From Emergomyces orientalis (taxonomy: Eukaryota > Ascomycota > Eurotiomycetes > Onygenales > Ajellomycetaceae): a stretch of 64,000 nt of DNA. Below the pieces are notes generated by a model that saw only the letters and a program-made list of their open reading frames with translations, was not told the DNA's origin and did not search any database. The position numbers and the translations under genes were made by a program. Shown one piece after another: positions 47,301 to 59,500 of this stretch. The stretch lies in assembly GCA_002110485.1 (NCBI GenBank), contig MOWL01000004.1:558001-622000 (forward strand). Reading direction: 5' to 3'. Positions within the stretch are counted from its first letter, which is position 1; each line of letters begins with the position of its first letter.

Positions 47301-48111
47301 CGCCCAAGACCCATTACGGCTTGGACGCGAACGGAGGGTTCTTTGTCTCTGATACGCTTGACTAAGCCCTGTCGGATGAGGTGATATAGCTCATCATCCA
47401 CGGAATCTAACGAATTGACAATATGGGTCACGATCTGGCTTGTACGATATCGAATAATCCTTTCTTTGGAAGCTAGAAGTGGAATCATTGTTGACACGAT
47501 GCTGAATATCAATCTGGAAGTAGGGGTCTCTGGTAGAGATTGAGTCTCATCTGGATCTCCCTGAAGAAACAGCTCAAAATCTATATAATCTGTTAGGACC
47601 CGTGTAACAGGGGACAGTTGCATCCATTCTCTAACGCACCTTTCTCGGAAGCTATTCTTAAGAAAGTTCCTAGAAATTTGATGATCCGATCTCCCGCACT
47701 TTCAGTTTTTTTCACTCCGAGGACTCTCAGCATGCATCTGGAAACCTCAATATTAAACTCTTTCTCTGCCACGCCGCCACCATCCGTGAAGCTATCGTTG
47801 ATGGACTCGTCAGCCTGCTTGCTTCCCTTCCCTTTCCCTTTCTCCTGCCGTAATCCACAACATCCTTCTTGTATTTTTCTTAGCCGCACAACAAGTTTCC
47901 TATGGCCAGTCGCTGAACGTTGCGCATCTGTGAAAATCTCGACGATGCTTTTCCGGAGATGTGAGGAGGATGTGGGCAGCGCAGGCTCCGTTGGGATGAA
48001 TACAGTCGGCGCATTTTTTTCAGCGGGCGGGGCTGAAGACTTGCGAGTAGATGTTGCCGACGGGGCACGACCAGAAACTCGAGATGGCATATTGGCTATA
48101 TCCAGGCGCAA
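44331..48111 (-). CDS. YCG1: Condensin complex subunit 3 (CAP-G/Ycg1 family)
   Basis: HEAT-repeat subunit of the condensin complex, which compacts and segregates chromosomes in mitosis. Three exons (48111-47640, 47580-45926, 45863-44331) give 1219 aa; a second in-frame Met at 48090 (MPSRVSG) may be the real start, giving 1212 aa. Intron 1 is 59 bp, with a CTAAC branch site and a TATATAG acceptor that restores EKDFELFLQG; intron 2 is 62 bp and restores LDKTLAEENMSLF. Residues about 70-900 contain the helical repeats, for example VRVQAVMGLGRLAG and VRRTLLLNLPL, which are typical of this subunit. Acidic insertions (DEEDEEDEGDSEE) and a long Ser/Arg- and acid-rich tail (about 1050-1219) are probably disordered. 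It is divergently arranged with the cysteine synthase-like gene, 695 bp apart. Confidence 0.9.
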
Positions 48112-48806
48112 TCGACTATCAACGCTGGTTGCCTATATCCCTAGCGACGGAGGGGCAAGATGTCAAATGCGATGGTGGCAGGTCGCAGGAAAGCTTGTAG
48201 GGGAAAGGGTGATTCGGCGAACAATAGAATTTGTATCAGCTCACAAGTATACCTAGATCGCAATATTCGGTATCAAACCAATGTAATCATTATATTGGGG
48301 TCGGTTGCTGTCGTGGAGTTGTTGGTTGTAAATCGAAGTTGACGTCGTTGTTTACATTTGACGTCGAATTGCCGCATTGGGCCATGGAGAGTAAACAGAG
48401 CTAATGCATATTGATCGCGCTAAGATAAGGGATAAATTATTCACGTGATATTATTGGGCACAAGATTGATAAGGAATTGCATAAAACATTGCATACGTCT
48501 TCATTTGTTCTTACATATTTACTGATACTCCTTTGAAAGACCATATACGATTACTCACCTATTCCTATTCCTATTCCTCATAACAAAAATCATCACATAT
48601 TATTGCCTGCATCATGGCTCAATTAAGTTGTCATAAGATACGCTCCTACTCCTGGGGCCATGACATATGGGCTTCACGTGACCACTCACCATCAATCACG
48701 CAATCGATGGGCTATCGTATCTTGAAGATGCAGCTCGGGTCAATTGATTCTTACTCATTCTACGGATATCAAATACATCCGCTGATTTAACTGTGAACCA
48801 GGCAGC
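48112..48806. promoter_or_regulatory. Divergent promoter region of YCG1 and the MCY1-like gene
   Basis: This 695-bp noncoding stretch separates two divergent start codons. It contains two TGACGTCG words (48340-48347 and 48359-48366) and two TCACGTGA palindromes (48441-48448 and 48674-48681). TCACGTGA is the core bound by the yeast bHLH factor Cbf1, which acts on sulfur amino acid genes, and TGACGTC is the CRE-type bZIP site. Their use in this organism is inference. Confidence 0.55.
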
Positions 48807-50021
48807 ATGTTTCGCAGCGGTGTTAGACGATTTGCCACTACGGCTTGCAGGTCAACGGAGACCATTGCCCAGATTGAATCCAAAAACGCTTATGGCATCC
48901 AAGTTTCCAAGGTCCAAGGCGTCGTCAAGGGCCTAACCGGAGGTAAGGTGTCTCCTCTTAACCATCTTTCCATCTCCAATATAAACCTAACTCCTACTTA
49001 AGTATACTGACTTCATGTGACAGCAATTGGAAATACACCCCTCATACGGTTGAACCGGCTCTCTGCAGAAACTGGCTGCGAAGTTCTTGGCAAATCAGAA
49101 TTCCAAAACCCGGGGGGCAGCGTCAAGGATCGCGCGGCATTATACGTTGTCAAAGATGCGGAGGAGAGAGGCCTTCTGAAACCCGGTGGTACAGTCGTTG
49201 AAGGTACAGCCGGGAATACCGGGATTGGCCTTGCCCACGTTTGCCGATCAAAAGGTTACAAACTCGTCATATATATGCCCAACACACAGTCTCAGGGCAA
49301 GATCGATCTCCTACGACTCCTGGGTGCAGAGGTATACCCTGTGCCCGCCGTTGCCTTCGACAACCCACAAAATTACAATCATCAAGCCAGAAGACATGCC
49401 GAAGCTCTTGACAACGCCGTCTGGACAAACCAATTCGATAACACGGCCAACCGCCGCGCCCATATTGAGACTACGGGCCCAGAAATCTGGGCACAAACTG
49501 GAGGCAAAGTCGATGCCTTTACCTGCGCAACTGGCACCGGCGGCACGCTAGCGGGTGTCACGAGATATTTGAAGACGGTTAGCGATGGGCGGGTAAAGAG
49601 CTTCCTGGCGGATCCACCAGGAAGTGTGCTCTATAGTTTCATCTCAAGTGGTGGGAAACTAATTGAAAGAACGGGGAGCAGTATAACAGAAGGAATTGGT
49701 CAGGGTCGCATTACGGATAATCTACAACCGGATATCGACCTCGTAGATGGAGCTTTAAGTATCAGTGATGAAAAGAGCATTGAGATGGTATACCGCTGTT
49801 TGGATGAGGAGGGTCTCTACCTTGGCGCCAGCTCAGCCCTCAATGTTGTTGCGGCGAAGGAGGTGGCTGAAAAGCTGGGCAAGGGCCATACCGTCGTGAC
49901 AGTGTTGTGTGATGGTGCGTATAGATATGCTGACCGCTTATTCTCAGAGAAGTGGCTTCAGAGTAAGAACCTGCGCGGAGCGATACCCAAGCATTTAGAA
50001 AAGTATATTGTATTGCCATGA
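48807..50021 (+). CDS. MCY1: Mitochondrial cysteine synthase-like protein (MCY1 family)
   Basis: PLP-dependent fold type II enzyme of the O-acetylserine sulfhydrylase family. Exons 48807-48942 and 49024-50021 join across an 81-bp GTAAGG...ACAG intron to give 377 aa; the junction restores GAIGNTPLIRL, the classic family start. The first 20 or so residues (MFRSGVRRFATTACRS) form a basic, hydroxylated, acid-free presequence, indicating mitochondrial import. The Schiff-base lysine is Lys80 in NPGGSVKDRAA. The cofactor loop reads EGTAGNTGIG (105-114), with Ala where bacterial enzymes have Ser, and the phosphate loop is CATGTGGTLAG. Yeast Mcy1 shares this architecture and its physiological substrate is not settled, so classical cysteine synthesis should not be assumed. 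Confidence 0.9.
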
Positions 50022-50869
50022 TTTATTGGTTTATATATATGTATGTATATTTTACCTTTCTGGTTTAAACTTTGTGAATATATAGCGAAGTACGAATACA
50101 TTCTTGGTATAAAATTACATTTCGACCTAATTCAGCTTTTTATTCTGTAAAAACGATTATTAATAAAGGAGCCACTGGGTTTTGAAGCCTAGTAGTTTGA
50201 ATTGTGTCTGATATCGGGAGGTTGGCCATTTCAGCTTGCACCAATTCTGTGCCTTGTCCCTTTGTTTTCACTGCAATTGACCACGGTTGAAGATGAGTCT
50301 CATTTTCATTCCGAGCTCTCATCCTACCATCGTAGAGATGTTAATCGGAAACCAAGGGCAAGCCGTTGGCTTAGTGTACTTGATCTAGGATCAGGGCCGT
50401 CCTAATCCCGATGGAAGCGATACATATATAGCTTCTCTAGGTATCGAAAACTGAGAAACTCTTCTCATATCTGGCGTCTGGAACTTCGCCAGCATGGGTA
50501 GCGGTGTGTGCATGACGTTAGTTCCAGTAGTAGCAGAGCCTGCTAGAAACTCTTGTCTGTATTTGCGAATATGTATGGCGTGTAGTTTCGTTTTTTGGGA
50601 TTTCGAGATCAGTCAGGCTGTGCAGGTTGAGACTCCTAATGCGCTTTCATATTGCAGCATATTTGATTGGTTGGTTTGTCAATCGCCTGCCTTTCTGTGA
50701 AGCGGGGAGTCTTGCCGCCAATAAAGCTGATGATAACATCGTCATAAGGGTTTGCCGTTCTTGAGTACATTGCGCTTAGGCGGTTTCGTTACTTAGTAGA
50801 TCCCGGTGATATCACCCGCCGCCCTGCGGCCTGCCAGAAACTTAGTAGCGATTTCTGGTATTCCAACAT
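50022..50869. other. Intergenic between convergent genes
   Basis: 3' flanks of the MCY1-like gene (+) and the bZIP gene (-). Short ORFs at 50140-50405 and 50494-50700 have no recognisable features. I see nothing else here. Confidence 0.45.
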
Positions 50870-52187
50870 CTAGCTACACACTTCGATGTCTGGCGTGTCG
50901 TCCCCCCTGATACTGCGCCACCACTCGCTCTGTCGTACAAGTTCTCCATCTTCCCCACCCAGCAGAGCCCAATACTTCTTCAAAAACCACACCTTTGCCT
51001 CCCAGCTGCGGACATCCCATGGCGTACCTGTCGAAGCAGACCCAGTGGAAACTTGTCGGTCCCTCTTCCCGATGCCCCCGTTGCCCCAACACACTAACCC
51101 GGTAAGCATGTCATGGAAAAACTCATCCTCATCAAACTCCTCCTGCCTGGTAATGAGATTGTTTCGCAGTGTTGGGAAGGGTAGAATATCGATGTATGGA
51201 TGATGCGGAACCGTGATTTGATAGCTGCTCGGCCTCAAGTCCGGTTTCAGGGTCTGGAATATCCTCTGTACTGCACCGATCATGTTCGCTTTGGCCATAT
51301 CATCGCCCAAACTCAAACCTGAGCTGGATCGGAAGAATGGTGAAAGAGAGTTGTCGGTACAGATCATCTCCTCATTTATGCCAACATGCATTCCAACATT
51401 GTACAGCGCGGATACTGTGCACATTGTTTCGATGCGCATGTTGTTAGCATATGGATCTGGTGTAGCTGCATCTGGTCCAAATCTGAGTAACCTGACTTCT
51501 TCATAGTTGAATAGGTCGGCGCCCTTTGTCCGTAGTTGCAAGTGTGGGACGGAGCAACCGCAGTTGATTGTGGTCGTCCAATATGGGTCCAGGACGTCAT
51601 TGGACTTATCATGAACGAGAAAGGAGGGGTCTACGTATGTCGTTGGATCCCACATACTCAATGCTGTTAAGGAGTTATCTGGTGGTAGAATATGTGTCGC
51701 AGGATCCCACATGCTCAGTGCCGCTTCGCGTTCTTCTGACTGTGGAAGAAGGTGTTGACATTCTCTCGGAGTCACCACATCTGAATCAGAAGTAGATACT
51801 TCCGAAGCGGTGTAAGTTGGGAGGCTCATTGCAACAGGATGGTTTGAAACACTAGAGCTGCATGAACCATTCGTTGTGACATCAGATGGGCCTGAGACTG
51901 GAGCTGGTGTTGTTTTAATCGCACGGCTCTCCACAACTGACGCTGCAAGTGCTTCAAGTTGATCCAGGCGCTTACGAAGCTTCTCTCCTAGGTAAATAAT
52001 TAGTATTAGCGTTCGTCCTTGGGAGAGAACGCTGACTGGGCGCTAGAAAAGGCCAACACTCACGGTACTTTCTTTGTGCTTGGATGTTCTGTTGTCGTCT
52101 CTTTTCAAGGTCACGGCGGACAGGCTTTCGTTTTTCCTTCACCCCACTTCCACGCTGGGTCACATCTTCTTGAATTTGCTGTTGCAT
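50870..52187 (-). CDS. bZIP transcription factor with DUF3425 domain
   Basis: Two exons (52187-52064 and 51987-50870) joined by a 76-bp GTGAGT...CTAG intron give 413 aa. The intron cuts the bZIP directly after the basic region: exon 1 ends RRQQNIQAQRKYR and exon 2 resumes EKLRKRLDQLEAL. The invariant N-x7-R is Asn34-Arg42, and the zipper is short. A Ser/Thr-rich linker contains a doubled ALSMWDP motif. Residues about 165-410 form the DUF3425 domain, with PHHPYIDILPFPTLRNNLI, the FDEDEFFHDML helix, and the terminal PWDVRSWEAKVWFLKKYW and WWRSIRG segments. Fungal DUF3425 bZIPs are nuclear regulators of stress or secondary metabolism; targets here are unknown. The promoter carries four 11-bp G-rich repeats. 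Confidence 0.9.
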
Positions 52188-52767
52188 CGCGTATGTAGTT
52201 TTAAGCTATAATCACCGAGACGGTGCTGATCAATTAATGGACGATGAACGGCGTCTAAACGGCAATATCTGGAAAAAAAAGGCTGAGGGCATGTTGAACC
52301 TTGGAGGAATGTGGAATGTGGTCCGAATATGTGGCTGATATCAGCCAATTTATTCTGGCTGGAGGGTGCCCGGACGGTGCCCGGAGGGTGCTCGGAAGGC
52401 GCCAGAATTTTGCCCCGAGATGCACGGAGAGAATTTAACCCGCCGAAGAAAAACTGAATAGTATGCATCGTTGACACTAAGCAAAGCATGCATATTTCTG
52501 TCAAGCGGGAGCTTGGGTGCATGCCCTAGGAACCAGATATATAGTTCACGAAATTTTGTATGGCCGCACTCTGCTAGTTATATGATGACGTGAAGCTTCA
52601 TACTATATGCGGCGGATGGGAAGCAGGATGATGCAAGTGTCGAGTACAGAACTTTTCTAATTAGATTATTCAAATTTATTGTCTGCCTATCTGGCTATTA
52701 TTAGAGTACTTCAGATCTTTTACAGTGCGATATTGATCGTTGCCACACCATATATTTCAAGCAGTGT
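52188..52767. promoter_or_regulatory. Upstream region of the bZIP gene, downstream of FMP52
   Basis: Noncoding interval between the bZIP start and the FMP52 stop, which are both on the minus strand but face this gap from opposite ends. It contains the 11-bp repeat cluster at 52361-52404. A small minus-strand ORF (52160-52522) translates through the repeats and is not supported. Confidence 0.5.
52361..52404. repeat. Four tandem 11-bp G-rich repeats
   Basis: Consecutive units read GGAGGGTGCCC, GGACGGTGCCC, GGAGGGTGCTC and GGAAGGCGCCA. They begin about 175 bp upstream of the bZIP start codon, in a place where regulatory sites would be expected. Confidence 0.85.
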
Positions 52768-53530
52768 TTATTCCTTCCACTCGTCTCTGCCATACTTGAC
52801 GATCTCAGCCCTTCCCAGTACCCAATATTTTGATGGTGCTTTGCCCTCTTCAGCCATCCGGGCTGCTGCTACAGCAGCTCTACCAATGGTGGTTTGATTC
52901 TGACCTACACGTTTCAACACGTTAGCACCCACAATCTCAAACCCATTCAAGAATTATTAATATCAGGAGGGCCATACCTAGCACGTCCTGAAAGCCCTGT
53001 CCTAGAATGCTTACGCTTTCTACGGCCCTCTCCATGAACAGAGTTTTGTTATTCTCCCTGTTGATGATCATTCCCGGTTTCACGATAATAACATGTTCGA
53101 AATCGAGGTCCCGGATGGCGTCCTCCACTCCATTCTTCATTTTCGAGTAGGGCAGGTAGCTCGAGAGAAACCCTCTGGTGCCCGCGCTGGAAATGTATAC
53201 ATATGTTGTCGCCCCGAGGGCCTTGGCTGCCTTCGCGTTTTCTACACACAAGTCATGATCGATCTTCCACTGATTCTGGATTCCGCCTGCTGCCACTCTT
53301 GTGGTGCCGATTCCATTGAAGAACACTGATGGCTTGGGAGAGAGGGAAGGGAGCAGGCCGGCCCATTTTGAACTGTCGCTCTCCTCGATGGCTTGGAGCT
53401 TGGGAGACTGAACATTCGGGAGTCTCCTTGAGATGGTTTTGACAGATGAAAATGCATCCATGGAGAGAACTGTCGCGAGGATTTGAGAGCCCACTGCTCC
53501 TGTACAGCCGAACACTGCTGCGGTCGTCAT
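52768..53530 (-). CDS. FMP52: FMP52, mitochondrial NAD(P)-binding protein
   Basis: Exons 53530-52978 and 52904-52768 join over a 73-bp GTATGG...GTAG intron (with a GCTAAC branch site) to give 229 aa, the usual family length. The N-terminus has the atypical-SDR cofactor loop FGCTGAVGS (8-16). Further family features are YISSAGTRGF, PYSKMKNGVED, VIIVKPGMIINREN and, after the intron, IGRAAVAAARMAEEG and the terminal YGRDEWKE. Yeast Fmp52 is a mitochondrial outer-membrane protein of the NAD(P)-binding/HTATIP2-like group with unsettled function. No clear presequence is visible. Gene structure and length look intact. Confidence 0.92.
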
Positions 53531-56500
53531 GGTAGGGAATTTCAGATGTGTTTGGGTATGTTTCTTTATAAAAAACTTTCGACCTTGCCAATTTGTCCGT
53601 AATGTCTGGACTCGGTGTCAAACGGGATTTCTACCGGCCAGATGAAAAGTAAGAGGATAAAAATTCGAAAGATCAATTTAGAACACCAACGAGTTTCATG
53701 CTTTGGAGGAGCGGGAGAAATATCTTAATCTCGGTCTCGGCAACGACTGAGACGTCGCAATCATCGAACTTAGAAGCGCCAGTTGAAGCGTGATCTTGAT
53801 CCGCCCCGGTGGCTGATGTGAGCCATCATATTTAGGCAGTGACAGACTTGAGATTCCACAACAGTAATGGCAAACATTACAACCAGGTAATCACCATTTG
53901 GGACTATGCTATTCCTTAAATGATTGGCTGTTTTTCACTCTGAGTATTTAGAAAAATGCTGGTCGGTACCTAATGTTGACTGAAACTCCAGTCCTGCTTT
54001 TGCGGTTTGAGTAACGATGGCGGTAATCAGACCCCTAAATTATTTACCTTGGTAAATAAACGAGTATTTATCTGGGCGTTACCAGTAATAATCTCTGACC
54101 GTTTAATGCCAGTGTTAACACAAGTTTCTCTCGCTGCAACTACTGTCTCGGGTTGGGTGAGTATCATATTTGAAGCCACAGGGTGCAAGATACCACCAAC
54201 AATAGTAGTACTTTGGGGCCTTTGCTTTCTAGCAAATTTTAGGGACATGGTATTGCTGCGTCCCAGCTCCCGATACTAGAGAGGAGAGCACTTATACATA
54301 ACCTCTCACTCTAGATATTAAAGGAGAACTCGCGAAAGCCTTGTGATGTTCCTTATGCATTTGTGTGGTTGTGTAAACTGGAGCGGCGGGCGATCTGTTC
54401 AAGTGATTATAACCAGGGTAGTATCGAGTTTATAGGACAAATCTTGATCATAGCAAAACTGGCGCCTTTCCCATACTCAGCGGTTCTCACTTGCTTGGTT
54501 GCCTTCCGTTTGATGCCATACTATGAAGTGCAATACACCGCGGAAGCGTCAAGTGTCCCAGACCAGGCGCCCTGCGCCGGTCACACAATTGCGAGGAGCG
54601 CCAGACTCGCCTTTTTTTCTTTCTTTTTTTTTTCTGTCAAAAAACAACTTGCGCATATGTCGGTGTCATTGGTAGTATACACCTGTTTGAAACGGGATTT
54701 CAGGGCCCAGGTACCATGCCTTAACGTTGGCTATAAAGGTGGCTATCCACCTCCTGAACCCAATTTCATTTGATACGTGCATTGATTCTGAAAACTGACA
54801 TTCACCGAGTTAAATATAAAAATTAAAAAAAATAGATGGGGAAGAAGAGGAGGAGGAGATATTTGCTGGGCAGATCTTATAAAATTATACAAGTGGATAT
54901 AATGGTTAGTAGCGAACAAAGCGAGCGCTCCCAAGCATGAAAGCAAGCAAAGCCAGCAAATAATTCTTGTGAGTATCAAGGTTATATTCCCGATTGTATG
55001 AAAATATATCAAATTGCTGTCGGAGTGTATAATTAATACTTCATATATGTAGGTCGCATCATAATCGAGGCGATACTTGGTTCGCAGTTGTCGGAGACAG
55101 GACGAGAACGAATATAGGGGCTATTTTTATTTATATATTTTAGAGATGTATACCTACTAGATACTTGCGAGGTTGATATTGATACACTCTTATTTATTCC
55201 CACGGTTGATAATCTGGAGCTTTAAATTTCTAACCGCTTGCGTTACAACACAACGGTTATCGGGATGTGCCAAAACAGAGGGAGTCAGAGTAGGAGATAG
55301 ATAGAAAATAGGTAAAAAATAATTGTATTATGACGGGCAGATAGTGGAACAATGAAAGAGTCCGGAGACATTCCATCCTAATACCCCATATTCAATTAGG
55401 CCCTTATCAGAGATAACTCCATATGCTTGCTACCTGTGCTGGTTCCAACATTCCGCCAACTTCGCACAATTCTGCCCGTGCAAAGCAAATTGCTGGCGAG
55501 AGAGCTCACTGGGGAAAGTAGGATTAAAATCATAATCCTAATTTCAAGGGACTAAATTTTCAAAGCCCACAGGCCTTCTTCGCTTAGAAGGCCGTCCGCG
55601 AAATGTACATACATACGTGCAGCTCAAGTTGAGATAACTCCAAGGATCGCCCGGTTGTATGGAAACACCAACAACATGCTGGGCGTCTGGAAAACCCTCG
55701 CAAATGCGACAACATTCTTAGTTCGCTTAGCATGCAAAAAGGCAAGCAGAAGTTCGTTCCGCAACTCTGGAATAGTTGATGATGCTGTCACGGAGCTCAC
55801 ACTATTTGATCCACATTGAATACTTGCAGTTGAGCCTGCATAAAACCTCTGTTGCGTTCGACCAGACGGTTTACTTGCTTTTAGAGCGCTACTTGAAGGC
55901 CACATGCGAAGAAAGACATCAAATTGAAATATCAACATTCAGACTAAGAAGATATGCCCCACTACACCGCCAGAGCACTGGTTCCCTGGGGAGGGCTCTG
56001 GTGGGCCCATTGGGAACAGCTTACACGTCCGCGATGGTGGGGATGCGCAGATATCATAAGGCTTCCAAGTTGTATTTGGAGACCCCGCAATCGCCCTTGC
56101 GAGCCCTGACACAAGAGCGAGTCACCTCCCACCCTCTCTTGTCGGGGTTTGTCGTTAAGAACAGCCGTCGATAAAGAAATTTTTTGTTGGGACGATGCAT
56201 CTCCAACAAGCCTAAACCGCCTTGGTGGTTTCTAGGAGACATAAAGAAATGGCCCGCCCCTACCGCCCGTCGCTGTGGGAGAGCGCAAGTCAATGATATA
56301 CGGTCCAAAAACGCTCTGCAGAAGCAGTGGTCTCGATTAGTTGCTCTTAAAATACATGAGTGCATTCCATGTTGTTTCTCTGGTGTAACATAAAATCCAT
56401 ACTCATGAGGCAGAAAGGTCTGACTGGAAAGCCCTAAAGGATAGGAGGCATATGAAATATCGGCATTGATCAATTAAGCGAATGAACGAATGTCAATTTT

Positions 56501-59500
56501 AAGTACCAGTCTATTCGCAGGGATTTCAGCGCTATGTCGTTTGTGAACAGCCGAAGTTTTTCACACTAAGTCACTGCCCGAGACGAGGCGACGACTACTG
56601 GTCACCAGCACTACGTAACTGCTCGGGATATAGTGACCAAATATTGTCACCATATTGTCCTCAGAAACTTGGACAGATTCGTACATGCAGACGGTTTGGG
56701 ATTAAAAAAAACGAATATTCACCGTAAGTTCCGGCAGCGTAGGCTGTGCTAGAAATGGTGACAGCTGCTTGAACAAGAGCGATCAGATTCTTTCAACTCT
56801 GCGCGGTAAAGCGGCTGCTTCAAGTTTCTCTGAAGAGATATTTTTTTTCAATATCAAAAACTTTGTCTCGGAGCCCCTTGAAAAGCTAGGAGAGATCATA
56901 TGGCCCTTAGGCGATCCTGATGCGCACCTGCCTACCAGACTCCCCAAACGCCATCCACAGGTGGTCAGTTCGACTGTTCCGAACAGCTTGACAGATAGTT
57001 GGTGCGGCGAGCTGCACGGCGCATTGAGTACGCTGGTTCCCACATTGCCAATTGGTATATGGTTTCGGGAAGTTATTATGGAATATTCTGGTGCACTGGC
57101 TCGGTCAAGATTTGATCGACGTGTGCTTTTTCATATCGTCGAAGGTGGTTTCATTATTTGCCAGAGGAGAAAAACCAGGGGTAGGTCCAGAAACGTAGCT
57201 AGTTCGATGAGTAAATCAGGCAGAGACTGAGTCATTATTGAAGGATTTGCATTTTATTTTCTGTCAATTAACAGTAGAAAAAATTTTCCGCGGCAGCACA
57301 GCCATAGCCCGGGACAGCACCTACATTTCGGGGAAATCCCATACTGGAGCAGCTAAAAACTAATGTATCGGGCAAGCAACGCACCACGGTAACGATTCAA
57401 GTTTATTCGAAGGGTGATGAAATTTTGTCCGAGTCAACTCCTACATCCTTAAGCCCTATATCGACAATCACACGACCTTTTATATCCTTTAATATGGTAG
57501 ATCGTGACGCCGTATCCCTGGTGGCTCGCATCCATGTGTCGATCGTCATGGGTGAGAAGGGGCATGTTGCTTCACTTGCTGTTGTAGCCCATGATATGTG
57601 TCGCGTAACTCCCTGATTGCCCCTTAACATACTTCGGGCACCCTTGAAAAGATTTGTTTCTGCTGCTCTGCAAAGTTCGATAAGGTGATAAGGTGGGTGT
57701 TTGAGGGCGAGGAGACCCAATTCTCGTACTTATTCACTCTGCCGATTGATGTATAGGTAATATAATATAAAACAAACCCAACCGTTCGCTGAGGAGGTGA
57801 ACAAGATTTGATGCCGACTGGGACTTTATACTGTTACTGTTATCATCATCTGTATTCTCAACCTTGCTGTACTTATATTTCTGATCTTCATCTTCCGAAC
57901 CATCTGTTTCATCATGAAGCTCTTCACCCTGTAGTCAAGGTCAGGAGATATGAAAAAAAAGAGCATTGTCGCTTATTTGTGAGAGTTTCATTTATCTCTG
58001 CATCTTGCAGTGCTTTCTGTTTCTACACAGCATTGTCAGATCATGATGTCATGTTCTTTCATATGGGCAGTCTAACCAGGTTGGAAATATGTAAGTTTTC
58101 ACCGTAAAATCTCTCCGCTGAGGGTGAAATATCTAGGCCACCACCTGCTAAAAGATTCACGCAATGAGGTATTTTAATCCAGCCCTCCTCATCTGCAGGT
58201 ACGGACGAGTCCATAAAAGATGCGTCGAAGGGCCATTGTTCTTTAAACAAGCTATCCACCGAGCCATGCAGCATTTGTTGAATTCGTGAGAGACCAACGA
58301 GGGGGACATGGTTTGCATTCACCCCAAATATCTGCCGCCATCCGCTGCTTAAGTCTGCCCTCGTGGATCAAGAAGGCTCGCTTCGAAAAACCTTAGATAC
58401 TTCACGCTCCAACAACGATTCGAAGATCGCGTATTATGCTGTGTGGCAAGCTCCCTGTAGTGAGGGTACCAAGGTGTTCGGTAGAGATGCAGATGCAGCA
58501 CTGGCCAGAGCCGGATAGATAGGCCGCCCTCAGTCCATCCAAAAGTAAGATATTTGCAAATGTGCTCGGAAAATAAGTCTTAATAGGTGGCGTTTTCAAT
58601 TGCGCCTTTTCCTCGATGGCCATGTTGGTCTGTCTGGGATAGTCGTTTATGTAGTGGCTATTCGTTTCGGTCTTCGAGTGCCATACTATAAAAATTATTA
58701 CCTTGTCCAGTTCGGAAGACGCGAGTTTCTCTCCCAAATGTGATGCTGGCATTAATGGTGGCACCATATTGTATCCCGGGAAAATGTCGATGTAAGCAGT
58801 ATGTGTGGGGCCAGCTAAATAATCACGATCCCTCTGGTGGATAACATTTTTGCTTGTTGGTTTCCCGAAACTCGTGAAAGTTCATAATAATGGTTCCGCT
58901 ATCATGGTAGCAGAACGTACCATGGTAAGCATCGAGCCATATTGAAATAATAATTCCGACTCGGGATCAACTGGGGCGTAGTCATAGCTCTAGGCAGATG
59001 GATATAAAGGGAGAGAAGATAGAAGGAAACATATTGAGTAGATTCATCCTCACACCCTCCCTACCTCTCAAGAGCAATTTGTATACAGACAGAAATAAGA
59101 AAAAGAAGCAAAGGGAACCAACGAGGGTGTTGTGGGAGTTCTATATACGTTCAATCTCCTCTCGCTATCACCACGTCTCTTGATAAGTCGCCGCTCCATT
59201 TTATTCCCTGGGAGTTGCCCAGTCACTCCAAGATGGCCGCATGCCGGCGCCGGGAATGAATTGGAGCACTTTTTCTTCCCTTTCATAATTCCACCACAGT
59301 CATCAACATGATGGGATAGAGATGAATGGAAGGGCGTGAGCAGCTGATTCGGTTATTATATGTAAACCTAGAATCTCACCATGGTGAGGAGGAGATATGG
59401 GAAAGAAGGCCCGGTCAATAAGTTAATGGAAAGAAGGTGGGGATGGATATTTGAGAAGTTTAGGGGAGTTAATATCCATGAAGTTAAAATATTCCAGATT

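Noticed and set aside
45911..48111. Apparent frameshift within condensin subunit 3 near 47600
   Set aside because: Explained by a 59-bp intron with a GTGCGT donor, CTAAC branch site and TATATAG acceptor that restores the frame and the EKD junction.
54007..54279. 90-codon ORF with hydrophobic stretches, possible transposon relic
   Set aside because: No transposase or reverse transcriptase motif, and no terminal repeats found around it.
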